From a bacterium (GTDB taxonomy: Bacteria > Tectomicrobia > Entotheonellia > Entotheonellales > Entotheonellaceae): DNA of 9,397 bases. The notes under the pieces are model-generated. The model worked only from the letters and a program-made list of their open reading frames with translations, searched no databases and was not told the DNA's origin. This document shows positions 5,827-9,397 of the stretch, piece by piece (position 1 is the stretch's first letter; each line of letters starts with the position of its first letter). A program made the translations under genes and the position numbers. Location: positions 1-9,397 of the forward strand of contig JAPULM010000436.1 in assembly GCA_027294925.1 (NCBI GenBank), given 5' to 3'.

Positions 5827-6804
5827 ATGGAGAAACGCACTCTCTTAGAGGCGATACAAGACGCGTTGCGTCTGGAGATGGCAGCTGATGACCGTGTGAT
5901 TCTGCTGGGGCAGGATATTGGTAGGGCAGGGGGTGTGTTTCGCGCTACCGAAGGGCTTCAGGCGCTATACGGCCGTGAGCGAGTCATGGATACCCCAATT
6001 GCCGAATCGGGTCTTGTTGGCATGGCGGCAGGTATGGCCATTGCCGATCTGCGGCCGGTGGTGGAAATTCAATTTATGGGGTTTATGTATCCGGCCTACG
6101 ATCAGATTATTAGTCACGTTGGCCGCATGCGAAACCGCTCTCGTGGCCGCTTTACCTGCCCTCTGGTCATTCGCATGCCCTACGGTGGTGGTATCCATCC
6201 ACCCGAGCATCATTCCGAGAGTACGGAGGCAATTCTCGTCCACACGCCTGGCATACAGGTTGTGGTGCCGGCCACACCTTATGATGCCAAGGGGTTATTG
6301 ATCAGCGCCATTCGGAGCCCTGACCCGGTCATGTTTTTAGAACCCAAACGAATTTACCGGGCAGTGCGCCAGGAAATTCCGCATGAACTGTATACCGTGC
6401 CGCTGGGTAAGGCGCGTGTGGTGCAGGAAGGGACGGATGTGACGGTGATTGCTTGGGGCTCGATGTTGCACCAGGTGTTAGAGGCTACCGAACGACTGAG
6501 GGCAGAGGGCGTGAGTGTGGAGATTATCGATTTGCGTACCCTGTCACCGATGGATGTGCCGACGATGATTGCATCGGTTGAAAAAACCGGCCGCGCCGTG
6601 GTGGCGCATGAAGCGGCGCGAACCTGCGGCCTGGGGGCGGAAATCGTGGCGCAGATTAATGAAAAAGCGTTGCTATCGCTGGAAGCTCCGGTCGAACGTG
6701 TGACCGGATTTGACACCGTCTTTCCTCTCCCGCAACTCGAAAAATATTATTTGTTAACGCCTGATCGTATCATGGAAGCCGTGCACCGCGTATTGGCGTT
6801 TTAA
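5827..6804 (+). CDS. 2-oxo acid dehydrogenase E1 component, beta subunit
   Basis: A 325-residue E1-beta chain, normal length. It starts three bases after the E1-alpha stop, so the two are made together as an alpha2beta2 E1. Recognisable elements: LLGQDIGRAGGVFRATEGL (27-45), DTPIAESGLVGMAAGMA (55-71) with E60 as the glutamate that activates the ThDP aminopyrimidine, EIQFMGFMYPAYDQI (80-94), and PYGGGIHPPEHHSES (118-132) with active-site histidines H128/H129, then the HTPGIQVVVPATPYDAKGLL segment. The C-terminal transketolase-type domain follows (VTVIAWGSM). The ATG at 5827 is used; GTG at 5824 would add one residue. Nothing looks damaged. A 79-bp spacer separates it from E2, with a C/T-rich stretch and no clear terminator. 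Confidence 0.93.
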   Translation: MEKRTLLEAIQDALRLEMAADDRVILLGQDIGRAGGVFRATEGLQALYGRERVMDTPIAESGLVGMAAGMAIADLRPVVEIQFMGFMYPAYDQIISHVGRMRNRSRGRFTCPLVIRMPYGGGIHPPEHHSESTEAILVHTPGIQVVVPATPYDAKGLLISAIRSPDPVMFLEPKRIYRAVRQEIPHELYTVPLGKARVVQEGTDVTVIAWGSMLHQVLEATERLRAEGVSVEIIDLRTLSPMDVPTMIASVEKTGRAVVAHEAARTCGLGAEIVAQINEKALLSLEAPVERVTGFDTVFPLPQLEKYYLLTPDRIMEAVHRVLAF

Positions 6805-6883
6805 AGTCGTCTCCCTTTTCCGCCGCCCTTCTTGTACCTCTCTCTGGTCGGGAGCGTGCATGAGGGGGCGTTCTGAGGTAGCC

Positions 6884-8167
6884 ATGGCTCTGGAATTTCG
6901 GTTTCCCGACGTCGGCGAAGGCATCACGGAAGGCGAGGTTGTACGGTGGTTGGTGCAAGAGGGTGAAACCGTACGATCTGATCAGCCGATGGTTGAGGTC
7001 GAGACCGATAAAGCGGTGGTTGAAATCCCTGCTCCTCAGGCCGGTACGATTTTGCGTCTGGCTGTGAGAGAGGGTGAGAAAATACACGTTGGCAACGTGT
7101 TGGTGGTAATTGGAGAGATGGGGGAGCAGGTCGCCGGTCAGGAGCCTGCTGCGGTTGAGCCGACAGCCTCGCCTTCCGTGTCGGTGGTTGGGGCGCTGAC
7201 CGGTAAATTAACCGATTTGCCGCCGCCGCCTGAGGCGATACTGCGCATCGAAAGCTCTGCCAAAACCTCTCGTATCCTCGCCATTCCTTCCGTGCGTAAA
7301 CTGGCGCGTGACCACGGCATTGATCTGGCAAGCGTGACGCCGACCGGCCCACACGGTCGCATTCGCCGGCAAGATGTCGTGCAAGCTGCGCAGTCACCAG
7401 CGCTGCCTGCCGCCAAGGCATCTACTGAGCAAGCGCCTGCCGTCAGTCAAGCACAAGACGACTACGGCCCCATTGAGCTGTTGCCTGTACCTGCGTTGCG
7501 CCGCACCATTGCCGAGGCCATGCTGCGCGCCGCTAGTACCGCCGTCCCCATCACCACAACTGACGAGGTCGATGTCACCGATCTCGTTGCGCTGCGGCAG
7601 CGCAGTAAAGACGCTGTCGTGACGCAGGGTATCCATGTGACGCTCTTGCCGTTCATCATGAAAGCAGTGGCGGCGGCCCTACGTGAGCATTCGCATCTCA
7701 ATGCGACGTTCGCCGATGATCAGCGTCATCTGATACTCAAGCGTTACTACCATCTGGGTATTGCCACTGATACGCCGGATGGCTTGATTGTGCCGGTTAT
7801 CAAGTCTGTGGATCAGAAAAATATTGTGACGCTGGCGGCTGAGTTGCAAGGTCAGACCGAACTGGCCCGAGAGCGCCGCATTCCCCTGGCCGACTTACGC
7901 GGCGGGACCTTTACCATCAGCAACTATGGTGCCATTGGTGGTATCTTTGCTACCCCTATGCTGAACTTGCCGGAAGTTGCTATTTTAGGCATTGGCAAGC
8001 TGCTGCAAAAGCCCACTGTCTGTCAAGGCGAGGTGATGGTGCGCACGATTTTACCGCTGTCGCTTACCTTCGATCACCGGGCGCTCGACGGCGCGACCGC
8101 ACAACGTTTTCTGAATGCGTTGATGGTCTACTTGAGCGACCCGGCGCGTCTGGTGCTCGTGTTGTGA
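6884..8167 (+). CDS. Dihydrolipoamide acyltransferase (E2) of the 2-oxo acid dehydrogenase
   Basis: A 427-residue E2 with the full domain order. A single N-terminal lipoyl domain (about 1-78) carries the lipoyl lysine K43 in VEVETDKAVVEIPA. A linker rich in Ala, Pro and Val follows, then a peripheral subunit-binding domain (about 131-167; IPSVRKLARDHGIDL and GPHGRI) that docks E1 or E3, then another Ala/Pro linker, and the catalytic acyltransferase domain from about 196. The active-site motif is FDHRALDG with H398 and D402. It transfers the acyl group from lipoyl to CoA and forms the core of the complex. The ATG at 6884 has GAGGT four bases upstream; an in-frame ATG at 6860 would add eight residues before the conserved LEFRFPDVGEG start. 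No E3 gene follows, so E3 must come from elsewhere in the genome. Confidence 0.93.
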   Translation: MALEFRFPDVGEGITEGEVVRWLVQEGETVRSDQPMVEVETDKAVVEIPAPQAGTILRLAVREGEKIHVGNVLVVIGEMGEQVAGQEPAAVEPTASPSVSVVGALTGKLTDLPPPPEAILRIESSAKTSRILAIPSVRKLARDHGIDLASVTPTGPHGRIRRQDVVQAAQSPALPAAKASTEQAPAVSQAQDDYGPIELLPVPALRRTIAEAMLRAASTAVPITTTDEVDVTDLVALRQRSKDAVVTQGIHVTLLPFIMKAVAAALREHSHLNATFADDQRHLILKRYYHLGIATDTPDGLIVPVIKSVDQKNIVTLAAELQGQTELARERRIPLADLRGGTFTISNYGAIGGIFATPMLNLPEVAILGIGKLLQKPTVCQGEVMVRTILPLSLTFDHRALDGATAQRFLNALMVYLSDPARLVLVL

Positions 8168-8291
8168 GCCTGACGCATAAGCGTCGGCACGCCGCCTTTG
8201 GCGCCGCCCCGAAATGATGAACACTTATCGGGATGGGAACAGATTTCCAATCTATCCCCGCAACGTTTTTATTTTATTAGGAGTAAAGGTC
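8168..8291. other. Spacer with weak hairpins and a T-rich run
   Basis: Three small inverted repeats are visible. The first has GACGC/GCGTC arms (8172-8176 with 8181-8185), extendable by C-G and T-G pairs. The second has CGCC/GGCG arms (8193-8196 with 8200-8203). The third is two-part: GGGAT/ATCCC (8230-8234 with 8254-8258) enclosing AGATT/AATCT (8241-8245 with 8249-8253). A T-rich run follows at about 8266-8278, just before the SDR ribosome binding site AGGAG (8279-8283). No hairpin is followed at once by the T-run, so none is a clean intrinsic terminator. The spacer may hold a weak terminator or an extra promoter for the SDR gene. Confidence 0.35.
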
Positions 8292-9044
8292 ATGAGACTA
8301 GCAGGTAAAGTGGCAATAATAACCGGTGCCGCCGGTAGCATGGGCGCTGTTGAAGCGCGTTTGTTTGCCACTGAGGGCGCCAAAGTTATGGTTGCCGATC
8401 TCCTTGAGGAAGAAGGCCGCGCTGTGGTGGCCGAGATTATGGCAGGCGGGGGCGAGGCCTGTTTTATGTCGCTTGACGTGACCAATGAAGGCGCTTGGCA
8501 AGAAGCTGTTGCGACGGCTGTTTCAACCTATGGCAAACTTGATATCCTGGTCAACAATGCCGGCATTAGTGGTTCTTCCGGCGGCGATTTACTGGCTACT
8601 GATGCCTGGGATCGGTTGATGGAGATCAATGCCAAGGGTACGTTTTTAGGGGTGAAGTACGCTGTTGTGGCCATGCAGCAGGCAGGCAGGGGTGCCATTG
8701 TCAACATCTCATCGATTTCCGGATTCGCAGGACAAGCGCATTCGCACATGGGCTATAATGCCTCTAAAGGCGCTGTACGTCTGTTGACCAAGTCGGCCGC
8801 GGTGCAGTATGCCAAGGATGGGATACGGGTCAACTCCGTGCATCCCGGATTAATGCCGCCGATGCGGACCTCGGTAACGAGCGCCGATCCGGAATTTCGT
8901 GCGCGGCGCTTGACGCAAATTCCAATGGGACGCGAAGGCCGACAGGAAGAAGTGGCGTATGCAGTCCTGTTTTTGGCCTCTGACGAAGCGTCGTATATAA
9001 CCGGTACGGAATTGGTGGTGGACGGCGGCTATCTGGCGGTGTAA
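8292..9044 (+). CDS. Short-chain dehydrogenase/reductase (classical SDR)
   Basis: A 250-residue Rossmann-fold NAD(P)-dependent oxidoreductase of the classical SDR type. The cofactor motif is TGAAGSMG (11-18), a variant with Ser at the middle Gly place of TGxxxGxG. D36 at the end of strand 2 (VMVAD) favours NAD over NADP. LDVTNEG (61-67), NNAG (88-91), the catalytic Ser in NISSIS (138-143), YNASK (Y155, K159) and the C-terminal ITGTELVVDGGY are all present. The ATG at 8292 is backed by AGGAG with 8-base spacing; an open frame from 8214 would add 26 residues of spacer-like sequence. It follows the dehydrogenase cluster on the same strand and probably acts on a hydroxy acid, hydroxyacyl-CoA or alcohol intermediate, but substrate calls for SDRs are unreliable. 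Confidence 0.9.
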   Translation: MRLAGKVAIITGAAGSMGAVEARLFATEGAKVMVADLLEEEGRAVVAEIMAGGGEACFMSLDVTNEGAWQEAVATAVSTYGKLDILVNNAGISGSSGGDLLATDAWDRLMEINAKGTFLGVKYAVVAMQQAGRGAIVNISSISGFAGQAHSHMGYNASKGAVRLLTKSAAVQYAKDGIRVNSVHPGLMPPMRTSVTSADPEFRARRLTQIPMGREGRQEEVAYAVLFLASDEASYITGTELVVDGGYLAV

Positions 9045-9143
9045 CGGGTACGGATACATACGGATACGGATGGATCGGGATTTTAAAGCATGTTTTTCAA
9101 TGTCAGCATGGATTGGGCTATGGACTTTTGGAAGTTGGGGACC
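9045..9143. other. Convergent intergenic gap with a short iterated motif
   Basis: TACGGATAC occurs at 9049-9057 and 9059-9067, with a further partial unit ACGGATGG just after (9066-9073). I see no GC-rich hairpin plus T-run, although one would be expected between convergent genes. Confidence 0.3.
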
Positions 9144-9397
9144 CTAAGAAACGCTTTGGCCTATAGTCAATTCCCAAGTACAAAGCGCGCAGGTTGCCAA
9201 AGAGGCTAGCGTTCGTACATGATTCCAGTTCGTCCAGGCTTTGAGATAGTGAGCCCAAACATCATGCGCGTCGATGCTCTTTGGATCGAGCCCCGCGAGT
9301 GAATTGTTGAGCGGTAGGTTAAATAAAACCGTGCAAATAAACATGCCAACGAAATATATTGCCCCCGCCACCAGGGACAAAGCAGTGCCGGATTCAC
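9144..9397 (-). CDS. DUF1772 / anthrone oxygenase-like membrane protein, C-terminal part
   Basis: The frame is open across the right edge and ends with TAG at 9146-9144, so the visible part is the C-terminal ~83 residues and the gene start lies outside. The text AIYFVGMFICTVLFNLPLNN, then HDVWAHYLKAWTNWNHVRTL, is the hallmark of DUF1772: a membrane helix ending in a NxPLNN motif, and the W..YL..WT.WNHVR segment followed by a last hydrophobic helix (ASLATCALCTWEL). Members are small integral membrane proteins, some named anthrone oxygenase after fungal relatives; the bacterial function is unknown. It converges on the SDR gene with a 99-bp gap and is probably unrelated to the catabolic operon. 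Confidence 0.8.
   Translation of the reverse strand, partial: ESGTALSLVAGAIYFVGMFICTVLFNLPLNNSLAGLDPKSIDAHDVWAHYLKAWTNWNHVRTLASLATCALCTWELTIGQSVS

Noticed and set aside
4744..8167. Acetoin dehydrogenase operon (with the SDR as acetoin reductase)
   Set aside because: E1-alpha has the longer PDH/BCKDH-type N-terminus, the CoA-transferase pair does not fit acetoin catabolism, and no acetoin regulator or E3 is seen. It cannot be fully excluded.

Overview
The window is a bacterial chromosome segment of moderate GC. No rRNA, tRNA or taxonomic marker gene is present. The family mix (a cyclase/ATPase-type regulator remnant, a PIN-RHH toxin-antitoxin pair, family III CoA-transferases, a two-subunit-E1 2-oxo acid dehydrogenase, a DUF1772 protein) is compatible with Chloroflexota, but that is a weak inference.

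Left part, 1-1600, is accessory DNA. It opens with a perfect 24-bp palindrome. A truncated fragment of a cyclase/AAA-type regulator follows (minus strand), then a minus-strand VapBC-like pair: RHH antitoxin first, PIN toxin second, joined by a GTGA overlap. A good sigma70-like promoter drives the pair, and a palindrome overlaps its -10 box. The module and the regulator fragment lie between two direct copies of a ~52-bp repeat (197-248 and 1322-1373, 47/52 identical by eye) with a small hairpin core. This looks like a region shaped by insertion or recombination.

Middle part, 1595-8167, is a compact plus-strand catabolic cluster. It holds a VOC (glyoxalase-fold) protein, two consecutive family III CoA-transferase subunits that overlap by 1 nt, then E1-alpha, E1-beta and the lipoyl acyltransferase E2 of a 2-oxo acid dehydrogenase complex. 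The E3 dihydrolipoamide dehydrogenase is not in the window. The first CoA-transferase subunit has Gly where the family has its catalytic Asp and the second keeps the Asp, so the two probably form a heteromer with one active site type. The VOC gene is odd: its conserved N-terminus and a near-perfect Shine-Dalgarno point to an ATA start codon, so it is either a rare start, a start-loss mutation or a base error.

Right part: after a 124-bp spacer with weak hairpins and a T-rich run comes an NAD-type short-chain dehydrogenase with its own ribosome binding site. A convergent minus-strand DUF1772 (anthrone oxygenase-like) membrane protein is cut by the right edge.

A working model, by inference only: the SDR and/or VOC protein processes an organic acid intermediate, the E1/E2 complex oxidatively decarboxylates a 2-oxo acid to an acyl-CoA, and the CoA-transferase pair moves CoA between that acyl-CoA and an incoming acid, saving ATP. 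The substrate cannot be read from the sequence.
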